64,000 nt of DNA from Nocardia acididurans (lineage in GTDB: Bacteria > Actinomycetota > Actinomycetes > Mycobacteriales > Mycobacteriaceae), in the NCBI RefSeq assembly GCF_016741815.1, contig NZ_JAERRJ010000004.1:124001-188000 (forward strand). Direction: 5' to 3'. Positions within the stretch are counted from its first letter, which is position 1. Each line of letters opens with the position of its first letter. Below, one piece after another: positions 49,615 through 58,660 of this stretch. The notes beneath the pieces were generated by a model. It saw only the letters and a program-made list of their open reading frames with translations, was not told the DNA's origin and did not search any database. The position numbers and the translations under genes are program-made.

Positions 49615-51162
49615 CTACGCGGGAGGCGGGGGCGCCGGCGCGCCCTGCGGCGGCGGGATCTTCGCGTAGGACTTGATGACCGGCGCGCCTTCGGTCGGGT
49701 AACCCGTTGGCTCCGTGGCGATTCCGAGCGCGGTATCGCGGGCCGCGCCGGGATCCCAGCCGCGCGCCACCACCCGGGTCTGCACCAGGATCGCGACGGC
49801 GAGCACTACCAGCCCGACCGCCAGGCAGACCAGGATCGCCCCCGCGCCACCGAGTTTCGCGGCCAGGCCGATGGAGGTGCCGAACCAGCCGAAGTCGGCG
49901 TCGCCGAAGGTGGTGTTCTCCGCGCCGAACGGGCCGAGCACCTGCAGCAGGATGGCGGGCAGGAAGGTGATCAGCACGCCGTTCACGAACGCGCCCGCGA
50001 CCGCGCCGCGCCGCCCGCCGGTGGCATTGCCGTAGACGCCCGCCGCGCCGCCGGTGAAGAAGTGCGGCACCAGGCCCGGCAGCACCAGCGTCCAGCCGAA
50101 GGCGGGGTTGAAGATCCAGGCCAGCAGGCCGAGCGAGATCAGGCCGCCGGTGAAGCTGCTGAGGAATCCGATGAGCACGGCGTTCTGCGCGTACGGGAAC
50201 ACGATCGGCGCGTCCAGCGCCGGAATCGCACCCGGCACAACGCGTTCGCCGATGCCCTGGAAGGCGGGCACCAGCTCGCCCAGAATGGTGCGCACACCGA
50301 AAAGGATGACGGCGACCGCGATTCCGAACTGCAGGCCCTGTGAGACCGCCTTCATGAGGTAGTTGCCCACATCGGTGGCGGGGATCTCGAAGGCCCTGAA
50401 CGCCACGTCCTGTCCGGCGCGAATCAGGTAGATCACGGCCAGCACGAGGTATAGGATCACCATCGACAGCGCGGTGGCCACCATCGAATCCCGCAGGAAG
50501 CGAAGACCTTCCGGCAGATTCATCTCCTCGGTACTGCGGCTCTTCTTGCCGACCAGCTGCCCGGTCGCACCCGCCGCGATGTACCCGGCCGTGCCGAAAT
50601 GCCCGATGGCGATATCGTCGCCGCCGGTGATGCGCCGCGTCCACGCCTGCGACAGCGCGGGCAGCGACACCATCACGATGCCGAGCAGCACGCCGCCCAG
50701 CATCACCACGACCGGCGTGGACATCCCCGCCACGGCCAGCACCATGGTGAGCAGCGTGGCCATGAACAGCATGTGATGCCCGGTGAGGAAGACGTAGCGC
50801 AGCGGCGTGAACCGCGCCAGCGCCAGGCTGATCGCGAAGCCGAGGATCATCAGCCAGGTGACCTGTGCGCCGTACTCCTGCTGCGCGATGGCCACGATGG
50901 CCTCGTTGGTGGGGATGACCCCGTGCGCGCCCAGCGCACCCTGGATCATGGTGCCCAGCGGATCCAGCGAGGCCACCACCAGGCCCGCGCCCGCGCCGAT
51001 GAGCAGGAAGCCCAGCGTGGCCTTGATGGCCCCGCCGATCACCTGCCCGGTGGATTTGCGCAGCGCGATCAGTCCGACGGCGGTGATGATGCCGATCAGA
51101 TACGAGGGCTGGCTGAGGATTTCGTTGACGATGAACTGGGCGATGCTCAGTACGACATTCAT
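49615..51162 (-). CDS. ulaA: PTS ascorbate-type transporter subunit EIIC (UlaA)
   Basis: A 515-residue membrane permease of the PTS AG superfamily with about 10-12 hydrophobic segments (e.g. TGHHMLFMATLLTMVLAVAG; LIGFLSSFTGGLISLGLLAW). It would pass L-ascorbate or a related sugar acid while EIIB phosphorylates it. ATG 51162 lies 10 bp after the EIIA-EIIB gene. A Pro-rich C-terminal tail is unusual. UlaD/E/F-type catabolic genes and EI/HPr are not in this window. Confidence 0.88.
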   Translation of the reverse strand: MNVVLSIAQFIVNEILSQPSYLIGIITAVGLIALRKSTGQVIGGAIKATLGFLLIGAGAGLVVASLDPLGTMIQGALGAHGVIPTNEAIVAIAQQEYGAQVTWLMILGFAISLALARFTPLRYVFLTGHHMLFMATLLTMVLAVAGMSTPVVVMLGGVLLGIVMVSLPALSQAWTRRITGGDDIAIGHFGTAGYIAAGATGQLVGKKSRSTEEMNLPEGLRFLRDSMVATALSMVILYLVLAVIYLIRAGQDVAFRAFEIPATDVGNYLMKAVSQGLQFGIAVAVILFGVRTILGELVPAFQGIGERVVPGAIPALDAPIVFPYAQNAVLIGFLSSFTGGLISLGLLAWIFNPAFGWTLVLPGLVPHFFTGGAAGVYGNATGGRRGAVAGAFVNGVLITFLPAILLQVLGPFGAENTTFGDADFGWFGTSIGLAAKLGGAGAILVCLAVGLVVLAVAILVQTRVVARGWDPGAARDTALGIATEPTGYPTEGAPVIKSYAKIPPPQGAPAPPPPA

Positions 51163-51172
51163 CCCGCGCCTC

Positions 51173-51997
51173 CTAGACGTCGAAGATCTCGCGCATGGCG
51201 TGATCGACTTCGGCCGTGCTGGTGAAGTTCTCGATGACCCGCACCGGAATCCCCACATCACCCAGGGTTTTGGCGATCTCGCCGGAGGTGAGCACGGCCA
51301 CGGCCTCCCCCGCCTTGCCCTTGGCCGAAATGGTGTCGGTGGCTTCGACATTCACGTACGGAGACCAGTGCCATTGGGCCAGCACCTTTTCCAGGGTGCT
51401 TTTCAGGAACAGGCTGGTGCCGACGCCGTTGCCGCAGACCGTGAGGATCTTGACCGGTCCGGAGGTGCGGCTGCTCTCGGAAGCCGCAGCGGCAGAACCG
51501 GATTCGGTAGGCGGGGTGGTGGCCGCCACGACGGGCCGTGTTCCCGGCGCGGGCGGTTCACTGAGCAGTGCGCGCAGCTGCCGTGGTGTGGCCACCGCGC
51601 GCAGCACCTTGTCCGCGCCGGGTTCCAGCAGCACCTTGGCGAGCTCGGCCATGGCGTCGGTGTGCACGCTGGAGTCCTTCGCGGCCAGCGCCACCACCAG
51701 ATCGACGGGATCATTGGGACTGCCGAAGGTCACCGGTTCGCGCAGCCGCACCCAGGACATGCCAGTCTTCAGCACCGCCGGCGAGGGCCGGGCGTGCGCG
51801 AAGGCGAAGCCGGGTGCGATGACGATGTAGGGTCCGTTGTCCTCGACATTGCGGATCATCTCGTCGGTGTACTCGGCGGTCGCCACGTCGGTGGCCACCA
51901 GCAACTCACCGGCGGCGCGGAGGGCGGCGTGCCAGTCGGCGGCCGTGCCGTCCAGGTCGATCGCTTCCTCGGGGAGTAGTTCACCCAGTGCGGTCAT
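51173..51997 (-). CDS. PTS ascorbate-type EIIA-EIIB fusion
   Basis: A 274-residue cytosolic phosphotransfer protein. The EIIA domain (about 1-150) has active-site His68 in GFAFAHARPSP. A Pro/Ser/Ala linker follows (150-180), then EIIB (about 181-274) with the phosphocysteine Cys188 in ILTVCGNGVGTS. UlaC and UlaB are usually separate; here they are fused in the order A-B. The phosphate should pass from HPr to His68, Cys188 and the sugar carried by the downstream EIIC. Confidence 0.9.
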   Translation of the reverse strand: MTALGELLPEEAIDLDGTAADWHAALRAAGELLVATDVATAEYTDEMIRNVEDNGPYIVIAPGFAFAHARPSPAVLKTGMSWVRLREPVTFGSPNDPVDLVVALAAKDSSVHTDAMAELAKVLLEPGADKVLRAVATPRQLRALLSEPPAPGTRPVVAATTPPTESGSAAAASESSRTSGPVKILTVCGNGVGTSLFLKSTLEKVLAQWHWSPYVNVEATDTISAKGKAGEAVAVLTSGEIAKTLGDVGIPVRVIENFTSTAEVDHAMREIFDV

Positions 51998-52050
51998 CCC
52001 TGGATCATGTCAGAGGCATCCGTTCAGCAAACATCGGACACCTCGGCGCG

Positions 52051-53820
52051 TCACCGGTACATGGCCTCGATATCGGCCGCGTACTTCTCGGCGATGGGCT
52101 TGCGTTTCAGCGACATCTTGGGGGTCAGTTCGTCACCGCCGGGCTCCCAGGTGGCGGTGAGCACCCGGTACTTCTTGATCTGCTCGACTCGCGACAGCTG
52201 CTCGTTGGCGGCCTTGATCCCCGATTCGATGACGGCCAGGACACCCGGATCCTCGGCGAGGACGGCGGGAGAGGCGTCGGGCAGCCCGGCGCGTTCGGCG
52301 TAGGCCGCGCACGCGTCCGGGTCGAGGGTGATCAGCGCGGTCACATAGGGCCGGTTGTCGCCGATGGCGATCACGCCGAAGGCCAGTGGCAGGGAAACCT
52401 TCACCGCCCCTTCGATATTCGACGGCGACATGTTCTTGCCCGCCGAATTGATGATGAGTTCCTTCTTGCGGTCGACGATGCGCACGTACCCGTCGGCGTC
52501 GATGGAGCCGATGTCTCCGGTGTGCAGCCAGCCGTCGGCGTCGATGGTTTCCGCGGTCTGTTCGGGCTGATCACGATAGCCGCGCATGACGAGCGGACCG
52601 CGCACCAGCAGCTCACCGTCCGCGGCGACCCGCACCTCGGTGCCGGGCACCGCGATGCCGACCGTGCCGATGCGGATGGCGTCGGGCGGATTGCAGGTCG
52701 CGGCGGCCGAGGATTCGGTCATCCCCCAGGCCTCGCAGACCGGGATGCCGAGCCCGAGGATGAACGCGAGCGCGTCCGGGGCCATCGGAGCCGCGCCGGT
52801 GAGAGCGGCTTTCACCTGGTCCATACCCATCCGCCCGCGCAGCGTGCGCAGCACCAGCCGTTCCGCGAGCCCGTGCTGGATACGCAATGCCGGCGGGACG
52901 GGCCGCCGATCCGAGCGGCGGCGCGCCACCTCGGTGCCGGTGCCGATCGCCCACTGGAGCAAGCGCCGCTTGGGCGTCGACTTCTCCGCCGCGACAATGG
53001 CTTCGATACCCGCTTTGATCTTGTACCAGATGGCGGGAACGCCGAGGAACAGGGTCGGCCGCACCTCCGGCAGGGTGGCCACCAGCTGCTTGGGATCGGC
53101 CACCGCGACCACCTGCACACCCTCGATGAGGTTGTTGTAGTGGCAGAACGCCCGGTTGGCCAGGTGCGCGTCGGGCAGGTACGACACCACCCGATCATCG
53201 GAGCTGGGCGTGAAATACCGTTCCACGGCCGCGAATTCGGCCAGCAGATTGGCGTGGGTGAGCTCCACCCCCTTGGGCGCGCCGGTGGTGCCCGAGGTGT
53301 AGACGATGGTGAGCAGATCCTCCGCCCGCACCGCCCGCCAGGTGGCGTCGAAGTCGAAATCCGCTGCGGCGGCGGCCTCCACATCATCCAGGCTCAGCGT
53401 GTAGTCGAATGCGCCGTCCACACAGACGAAATGCTCGATCTGCCCGCGCACATCCGCCGCCCGCAGCTTGTCGAGGAACTGCGACTCGGTGACCACCACC
53501 CGGTTCCGCGCATTGCCGAACAGATGTGAGACCTGTTCTGCGGTGAAGGTGTTGTAGATGGAGAACGGCGTCGCCCCGGTGTGCAGGATCGCCGTATCGG
53601 CCAGATGGAACTCCATGACATTGGTGAGCATGAGCGCCACGGTGTCGCCCGGCTGCACCCCCAGCCCCGCGAATCCGGCAGCGAGTTTCCTTACCCGCGA
53701 GGCGTATTCACTCCAGGTGACACTGCCCGATCCGGCGGGTCCGCGCAGCGCCACCTTCTCGGGGTGGCGTGCGGCTGTCGCCTGGAAGGCTTCGCAGAGG
53801 GTGGTCGGGTGCGCGGTCAC
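52051..53820 (-). CDS. Long-chain acyl-CoA ligase (FadD11-like)
   Basis: A 589-residue AMP-forming acyl-CoA synthetase. AMP-binding signature TIVYTSGTTGAPKG near 160-173, CEAWGMTESSAA, GWLHTGDIG and DRKKELIINSAGKN with a C-terminal Lys region (PKMSLKRKPI). It resembles FadD11/FadD15-type long-chain ligases as remembered. GTG 53820 (VTAHPTTL) behind GGAG is preferred; GTG 53868 is also possible. Downstream end of a same-strand lipid-catabolic block. Confidence 0.9.
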   Translation of the reverse strand: MTAHPTTLCEAFQATAARHPEKVALRGPAGSGSVTWSEYASRVRKLAAGFAGLGVQPGDTVALMLTNVMEFHLADTAILHTGATPFSIYNTFTAEQVSHLFGNARNRVVVTESQFLDKLRAADVRGQIEHFVCVDGAFDYTLSLDDVEAAAAADFDFDATWRAVRAEDLLTIVYTSGTTGAPKGVELTHANLLAEFAAVERYFTPSSDDRVVSYLPDAHLANRAFCHYNNLIEGVQVVAVADPKQLVATLPEVRPTLFLGVPAIWYKIKAGIEAIVAAEKSTPKRRLLQWAIGTGTEVARRRSDRRPVPPALRIQHGLAERLVLRTLRGRMGMDQVKAALTGAAPMAPDALAFILGLGIPVCEAWGMTESSAAATCNPPDAIRIGTVGIAVPGTEVRVAADGELLVRGPLVMRGYRDQPEQTAETIDADGWLHTGDIGSIDADGYVRIVDRKKELIINSAGKNMSPSNIEGAVKVSLPLAFGVIAIGDNRPYVTALITLDPDACAAYAERAGLPDASPAVLAEDPGVLAVIESGIKAANEQLSRVEQIKKYRVLTATWEPGGDELTPKMSLKRKPIAEKYAADIEAMYR

Positions 53821-53884
53821 GGTGCTCCGTTCAAGGTGATCGGTGGTGCTGTTCAGTTGTCGTGTCACCGGAATCCGCTCCCGG

Positions 53885-54055
53885 TCAAGGCTTCCCGAGG
53901 AACCGATCGGCATCGATGTCCCATTCGGCCAGAATGGTGGCGGGATCGGTTCCGCGCTGGTTCATGGGCGCGGGCGTGGCCGCGGGGGTGCGGGTGAAAC
54001 GCGGGGCGGGGGCGGGCCGGCGGATGGGTGTCGCGGTTCGGTCGTTGTCCGTCAC
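53885..54055 (-). CDS. Small Pro/Arg-rich protein of unknown function
   Basis: A 56-residue protein: Arg/Pro/Ala/Thr-rich N-terminal half and a more ordered C-terminal end (ILAEWDIDADRFLGKP). GTG 54055 has AAGGAG nine bases upstream, one of the better ribosome-binding sites in the window. It lies 37 bp after the hydrolase gene and 64 bp (or 16 bp) before the fadD start. No metal or cofactor motif is visible. Confidence 0.55.
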   Translation of the reverse strand: MTDNDRTATPIRRPAPAPRFTRTPAATPAPMNQRGTDPATILAEWDIDADRFLGKP

Positions 54056-54092
54056 AGGCTTTCGCTCCTTGTCCGGCGGGATCACGGGTACG

Positions 54093-54971
54093 TCAGGCGA
54101 TGCGCCGGGCCCGCTGCGCGGTCTCGAGGATCAGGCGGACCACCTCGTCCGGCTGGTCCAGTTGCGGGCAGTGCCCGGCCTGGGGCAGCACCACCAGTTC
54201 GCTGCCGGGCAGCAGCGCGTGCAGCTCGCGGGCCGCGCGCACCGGGATCACCCGGTCCTTGGCCCCGTGCACGATGAGCACCGGGCAGACGGGCACCACG
54301 ACGCCGTGGCCGATGGGGTTCTCACGGGCGTAGCGGACGGCGTCCCTGCCGCGCGCGGCCAGCGCCGCCATATCGGGCACCGACCGCACCGCCGTGGTCA
54401 GGAATGCGGGATCCGCGACGAATCCCGGTCCGTAGATGAAGACCCCCACGGCTTTTCGCACTGCCCACTGCACCACTCGATCGGAGATCGGGAGCGCACC
54501 GATCAGGTCGAACAGTCCGGTGTACTCGCGCCACCGGCATACGCGTGCGAGCCAGTGCCGGGCGAGGAGCGGCTCGTCGAGGCAGATCACCGCGGTCACC
54601 CGGCCGTCGCGGTCGCGGGCCGCGATGCGCAGCGCCGTCGCCGCGCCGAGCGAGTTGCCGACCAGGACGACCGGGCCGTGCGCGCGGACCACCGCCGCAG
54701 CGAACTCCTCGAATTGCGCTGTCAGCGCGCCCGGTTCGCGCGGCGCGGCCAATCCGAAGCCGGGCAGGTCGACCGCGACGGCCGAGCGACCGGCCGCCGC
54801 CAGCGCGCGCAGCACGCCACGCCAGGTGTCGGCGCTGTCGGCGTAACCGTGCAGCAGCACGATCGGATCCCCGCTCCCGGACACCAGCAGTTCCCGGGTG
54901 CGCACCCCAGCGTATTCGGCTGTGCGCTCGATGATTTCGGGCGCTGTGCCCGGCGAGTCGGGTGTGCTCAC
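54093..54971 (-). CDS. Alpha/beta-fold hydrolase
   Basis: A 292-residue hydrolase. Oxyanion strand IVLLHGYADSADTW, nucleophile Ser in LVGNSLGAATAL, Asp candidate in VHGAKDRVIP, and His in PQAGHCPQLDQP. It could hydrolyse ester, thioester or ring-cleavage bonds; the catabolic context supports a pathway role. GTG 54971 overlaps the acyl-CoA dehydrogenase stop (GTGA). Confidence 0.85.
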   Translation of the reverse strand: MSTPDSPGTAPEIIERTAEYAGVRTRELLVSGSGDPIVLLHGYADSADTWRGVLRALAAAGRSAVAVDLPGFGLAAPREPGALTAQFEEFAAAVVRAHGPVVLVGNSLGAATALRIAARDRDGRVTAVICLDEPLLARHWLARVCRWREYTGLFDLIGALPISDRVVQWAVRKAVGVFIYGPGFVADPAFLTTAVRSVPDMAALAARGRDAVRYARENPIGHGVVVPVCPVLIVHGAKDRVIPVRAARELHALLPGSELVVLPQAGHCPQLDQPDEVVRLILETAQRARRIA

Positions 54972-56233
54972 TGGGTGAGCAGACCCTTGGCGACGTGGGT
55001 CACCTGGATCTCGTTGGAACCGGCGTAGATCATCAGCGACTTGGCGTCGCGGGCGAGCTGTTCCACGCGGTACTCGGTCATGTAGCCGTTGCCGCCGAAG
55101 AGCTGCACGGCATCCATGGCCACGTCGGTGGCGGCCTCGGAGCAGTAGAGCTTCATGGCGGAGGCTTCCGCGAGACTCGGCTGCTTACCGGCGCGGCCGC
55201 GTTCCAGGGCGCTGAAGACCATGTTCTGCACATTGATTCGCGCCACCTCCATCTTGGCCAGCTTGAGCTGCACCAGCTGGAAGCGGCCGATCTCCTGGCC
55301 CCACAGCTTGCGGTTCTTGGCGTAATCGACGCAGAGTCGGTGACATTCGTTGATGATGCCCAGCGCCATGAAGGCCACGCCGATGCGTTCGGCGGTGAAA
55401 GACGAACGGGCGCTTTCGCGTCCGTCGCCGCCCTTGTGCTCCTCGGTCTCGCCGAGCAAGCGGTCCTTGGACAGCCGCACATTGTCGAAGAACAGTTCAC
55501 CGGTGGGCGAGGCGTGCAGGCCCATCTTCTTGAAGGGCTTGCCCTGGGTGAGGCCCTCCATGCCCTTGTCGAGCACGAAGGTGAGCACCTTGCGGTCGCG
55601 CTTGTCGGCCCCGTCGCCCTCGTCGAGCTTGGCGTAGACCACCATCACGTCCGCGAACGGCCCATTGGTGATGAAGGTCTTCTGCCCGTTGAGGATGTAG
55701 TCCTCACCGTCGCGCTTGACGTAGGTCTTCATGCCGCCGAAGGCATCCGAGCCCGAATCCGGTTCGGTGATGGCCCAGGCCGCGACCTTCTTCATGGTCA
55801 CGATGTCCTCGAGCCAGCGTTCCTTCTGCGCGAGGGTGCCACGCGACATGATGGTGGTGGCGCCGAGACCGATGGAGACGCCCATGGCGGTGACCAAACC
55901 CATGCACACGCCCGACAATTCGGCGATGAGCACGGCCATCATGGATTCCTGACCGCCCATGATGCTGTCGCCGGAGGACTTCTTGCCGTCCTTGCCCGGC
56001 AGCGGCTCACCGGCCGCGAGCGCCTCTTCCCTCTTGCGCTGCTTGGCCAGCATCTTGCCGACGATCTCGCCGGTCATGACGTCGATTCCGAACTCGCTGA
56101 ACAGCTTTCGGATGACCGGGTACGGTTCCATCTCGCCGCTGTCGAGCGCGTCCAGATGCGGGCGTACTTCCTTGTCGATGAAGCCGCGCACCGCGTCGCG
56201 GATCATCTCGTCGGTCTCGGACCATTCGAACAT
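54968..56233 (-). CDS. Acyl-CoA dehydrogenase
   Basis: A 421-residue flavoprotein of the ACAD family. Visible: AAWAITEPDSGSDAFGG (substrate/FAD strand near 150-165), GQKTFITNGPFADV, LWGQEIGRFQLVQ and LFGGNGYMTEYRVEQLARDAK near the C terminus, where the FAD/catalytic Glu region lies. A ~40-residue segment rich in Lys/Glu/Gly (about 55-95) is longer than usual. It oxidises an acyl-CoA at C2-C3. Translationally coupled to the hydrolase. Confidence 0.92.
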   Translation of the reverse strand: MFEWSETDEMIRDAVRGFIDKEVRPHLDALDSGEMEPYPVIRKLFSEFGIDVMTGEIVGKMLAKQRKREEALAAGEPLPGKDGKKSSGDSIMGGQESMMAVLIAELSGVCMGLVTAMGVSIGLGATTIMSRGTLAQKERWLEDIVTMKKVAAWAITEPDSGSDAFGGMKTYVKRDGEDYILNGQKTFITNGPFADVMVVYAKLDEGDGADKRDRKVLTFVLDKGMEGLTQGKPFKKMGLHASPTGELFFDNVRLSKDRLLGETEEHKGGDGRESARSSFTAERIGVAFMALGIINECHRLCVDYAKNRKLWGQEIGRFQLVQLKLAKMEVARINVQNMVFSALERGRAGKQPSLAEASAMKLYCSEAATDVAMDAVQLFGGNGYMTEYRVEQLARDAKSLMIYAGSNEIQVTHVAKGLLTQ

Positions 56234-56269
56234 CGTCGTTCTCCAGTCTCTTTCGAATTTCCGCGGAAA

Positions 56270-57148
56270 TCAGGGCAGCCGAGCGGCGATATCGTCGACG
56301 AGCCAGGGGCCTTCGGTTTCGATGGTCTTCACGTCGTGCCAGCCGGCCAGTTCGGAGATGGCGCCGCCCTGCACCGCGAACACCTTGCCGGTGATCGGGC
56401 ACTTCTCGGTGGCCAGATAGGCGACCAGCGGGGAGATGTTGGCGGGGCTGAAAGCGTCGAAACCGCCCTCCTCCACCGCATCCGCCTCGGCCGCCATCAT
56501 GGCGCCCATACCGGGGGTGGCCAGGGTGAGCCGGGTGCGGGCGATGGGCGCGATGGCGTTCACGCGCACGCCGTAGCGGGCCAGTTCGTCGGCCGCCACC
56601 AGCGTGAGCGCGGCGATACCGGCCTTGGCCGCACCGTAATTCGCCTGTCCGGCATTGGGAACCGTGGTGCCCGAGGCCGACGCGGTGTTGATGACGGCGG
56701 CGTTCGGCTGGTTGCCCGCCTTGGACTGGTCCTTCCAGTATCCGGCCGCGTGCCGCAGTACGGCGGCGTGCCCCTTGAGGTGCACGGCCACCACCGAATC
56801 CCACTGCGCCTCGTCCATGCCCGCGAGGAACGCGTCGCGCAGGATGCCCGCGTTGTTCACCACGATGTCGAGTCGGCCGAACTCCGAAACAGCCTGATCG
56901 ACCAGCCCTTTCGCGCCGTCCCAGTCCGCGATGTTGTCGGTGTTCGCGACCGCGCGCCCCCCTGCGGCGACGATCTCGTTCACGACCTCCTGCGCGGGAC
57001 CGACGTCCGTGCCCTCACCGGAGTTGCTGCCGCCCAGGTCGTTCACGACCACCGCCGCGCCCTCCCGGGCGAACAGCAGCGCGTGCTCCCGGCCGATCCC
57101 GCGTCCCGCGCCGGTGATGACGGCTACGCGTCCCTCCAGTGCACCCAT
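56270..57148 (-). CDS. SDR-family dehydrogenase (17-beta-HSD4/Hsd4A-like)
   Basis: A 292-residue short-chain dehydrogenase. NAD-binding TGAGRGIGREHALLF near 14-28, VVNDLGGSNSGEG, NNAGILRD, catalytic Ser in NTASASG and YGAAKAG (Tyr-x3-Lys). VVNDLGG and the C-terminal pattern recall bacterial homologues of the HSD17B4 dehydrogenase domain, such as Hsd4A. ATG 57148 (MGALEGRVAVITG) fits. Probably oxidises a 3-hydroxyacyl-CoA or a steroid side-chain intermediate. Confidence 0.88.
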   Translation of the reverse strand: MGALEGRVAVITGAGRGIGREHALLFAREGAAVVVNDLGGSNSGEGTDVGPAQEVVNEIVAAGGRAVANTDNIADWDGAKGLVDQAVSEFGRLDIVVNNAGILRDAFLAGMDEAQWDSVVAVHLKGHAAVLRHAAGYWKDQSKAGNQPNAAVINTASASGTTVPNAGQANYGAAKAGIAALTLVAADELARYGVRVNAIAPIARTRLTLATPGMGAMMAAEADAVEEGGFDAFSPANISPLVAYLATEKCPITGKVFAVQGGAISELAGWHDVKTIETEGPWLVDDIAARLP

Positions 57149-57264
57149 GTCCTGCTCCTTCGCGAAGTCTGAAAGTGTTGTGTTGCGGCTTTTTTCGATA
57201 CGGCGGCCGCGGCGCCGGTACACGGATGGCGCGGCGCACAGCTGCCTGCGCGCCGCGCCGAACA

Positions 57265-58128
57265 TCAATCCGCGATGACGGCCAGGCCGTCCGTCAGTAC
57301 GAGGTCGTCGCCGCGACCGGTCTCGAACAGGTACGTGATGGCCCCGTTCTCGGTGCTCGTGCGCCAGATCCGGGTCTCCAGGTCGTCATTGGGGAAGACC
57401 ATCCTGGAGAACCGCACCGCGTAGCGGCGCAGCCGGTGCACGTCGGAGCCGGCGAACTCGCCCAGCACGCCCCACGAGGACATGGCCATGGTGCACAGGC
57501 CGTGCGCGATGATGCCGGGCAGGCCGGCGTCCTTGGCGACCTGCTCGTCCAGGTGCAGCGGGACCGGGTCACCGGAAGCCGGGGAGTACCGGTAGGTCTG
57601 GTCGGCGTCCACGTGCGCGGCCGCCTTCGCCAGCGGCGGATTCGCGGCCAGGGCCTTGTCGAAGCGATGCGCGGGCGCGCTCTCGCCCACCTGCGGTCCG
57701 GCGTTCACCCCGCGGAAGAACGCCGTCAGGTACTGCTCGTTCACCAATTCGCCGTCCTCGGAACGGCATTCGATGAGCACGGTGATGGTGGAGCCGTTGT
57801 CCTTGCCCTCGTAGCCGATCACCTTGGCGCGCGAGACCAGCTTGTCGCCCGGACGGATCGGCCGGTGGAAGTGGAAGTCCTGCTCCCCGTGCACGACCCG
57901 GCCGAAGATATCCATCGGCACCACGTCGAGGATCGGCATCATCATGGCCTCGAAGACCGGGACGATGGCGAAGATCGGCGCGGCCACTTCACCTTTCAGG
58001 TGTGCTTCGATGGGATCGTTGGTGGCGGCGGCGTATTCGGCCAGTCGCTCCCGGGTAACCTCGAAGCGTTCCTCGTCGGACCAGACGTTCAGCCCGGCTG
58101 GGTCGAATTCGACTGGCGTGCCGGACAT
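57265..58128 (-). CDS. MaoC-family enoyl-CoA hydratase (double hot-dog)
   Basis: A 287-residue tandem hot-dog protein. The hydratase-2 motif lies in the C-terminal half: SGDPVPLHLDEQVAKDAG followed by GIIAHGLCTMAMS, with Asp and His as the probable catalytic pair. The N-terminal half is a degenerate lid domain. It pairs naturally with the downstream SDR, giving hydration then oxidation of a 2-enoyl-CoA. It begins 1 bp after the SRPBCC gene stop region (ends 58130), so they are coupled. Confidence 0.9.
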   Translation of the reverse strand: MSGTPVEFDPAGLNVWSDEERFEVTRERLAEYAAATNDPIEAHLKGEVAAPIFAIVPVFEAMMMPILDVVPMDIFGRVVHGEQDFHFHRPIRPGDKLVSRAKVIGYEGKDNGSTITVLIECRSEDGELVNEQYLTAFFRGVNAGPQVGESAPAHRFDKALAANPPLAKAAAHVDADQTYRYSPASGDPVPLHLDEQVAKDAGLPGIIAHGLCTMAMSSWGVLGEFAGSDVHRLRRYAVRFSRMVFPNDDLETRIWRTSTENGAITYLFETGRGDDLVLTDGLAVIAD

Positions 58129-58129
58129 C

Positions 58130-58567
58130 TCAGGCCGCCGAGGCGAGGGCGTCGAGCTGCGCGAGGCTCTTGTCGATCTGGGCGCGGCCGTCCTTCTCGA
58201 CCGCCTTGCCCAGCGCGCCCTTGATGAGCGCGCCCTCGAAGTCACCGGAGACCGACAGCTTGGAGCCCTCGCCCTCGGGGGTGATCTCGAAGGTGAACTG
58301 CACCTTCACACCGGCCATGCCGGTGCCGCCCAGCACCAGCTTGCTGGGGGTGTCGACGCTCTCCACGACCCACTCGATCTTGTTGGCCATGCCCAGCATC
58401 ATGATCTTGGCGACCAGCTTGGAACCCGCGGCCAGCACGGCCGGCGGCTCCTCCATCCAGCGCTCGTGGATGGTGAACCACTTGTCCCAGGTCTGCGGAT
58501 CGGAGACGACGGCCCACAGGGCGTCGGGGGTGGCGGACAGGGTGGCGGAAGCCTCGATGTGGCCCAT
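58130..58567 (-). CDS. SRPBCC (CoxG/START-like) ligand-binding protein
   Basis: A 145-residue helix-grip protein: IEASATLSATPDALWAVVSD at the N terminus and a long C-terminal helix (AQIDKSLAQLDALAS). Proteins of this family bind hydrophobic ligands; no catalytic residue can be claimed. ATG 58567 with GGAG upstream. Its position within a lipid/steroid block suggests that it carries or binds a pathway intermediate. Confidence 0.82.
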   Translation of the reverse strand: MGHIEASATLSATPDALWAVVSDPQTWDKWFTIHERWMEEPPAVLAAGSKLVAKIMMLGMANKIEWVVESVDTPSKLVLGGTGMAGVKVQFTFEITPEGEGSKLSVSGDFEGALIKGALGKAVEKDGRAQIDKSLAQLDALASAA

Positions 58568-58660
58568 GACGGAAACTCCTTCGGTTCCCCGCGATCCCGG
58601 CGCTGCCGGGATCGCGGAATGGTGAAACTCGGTGCCGGGCACCGGGGTCGGTGAGTGGTG

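Noticed and set aside
54962..57172. 736-codon plus-strand frame across the acyl-CoA dehydrogenase and SDR genes
   Set aside because: Both minus-strand genes have full catalytic motifs, and the plus frame has composition typical of a GC-rich shadow.
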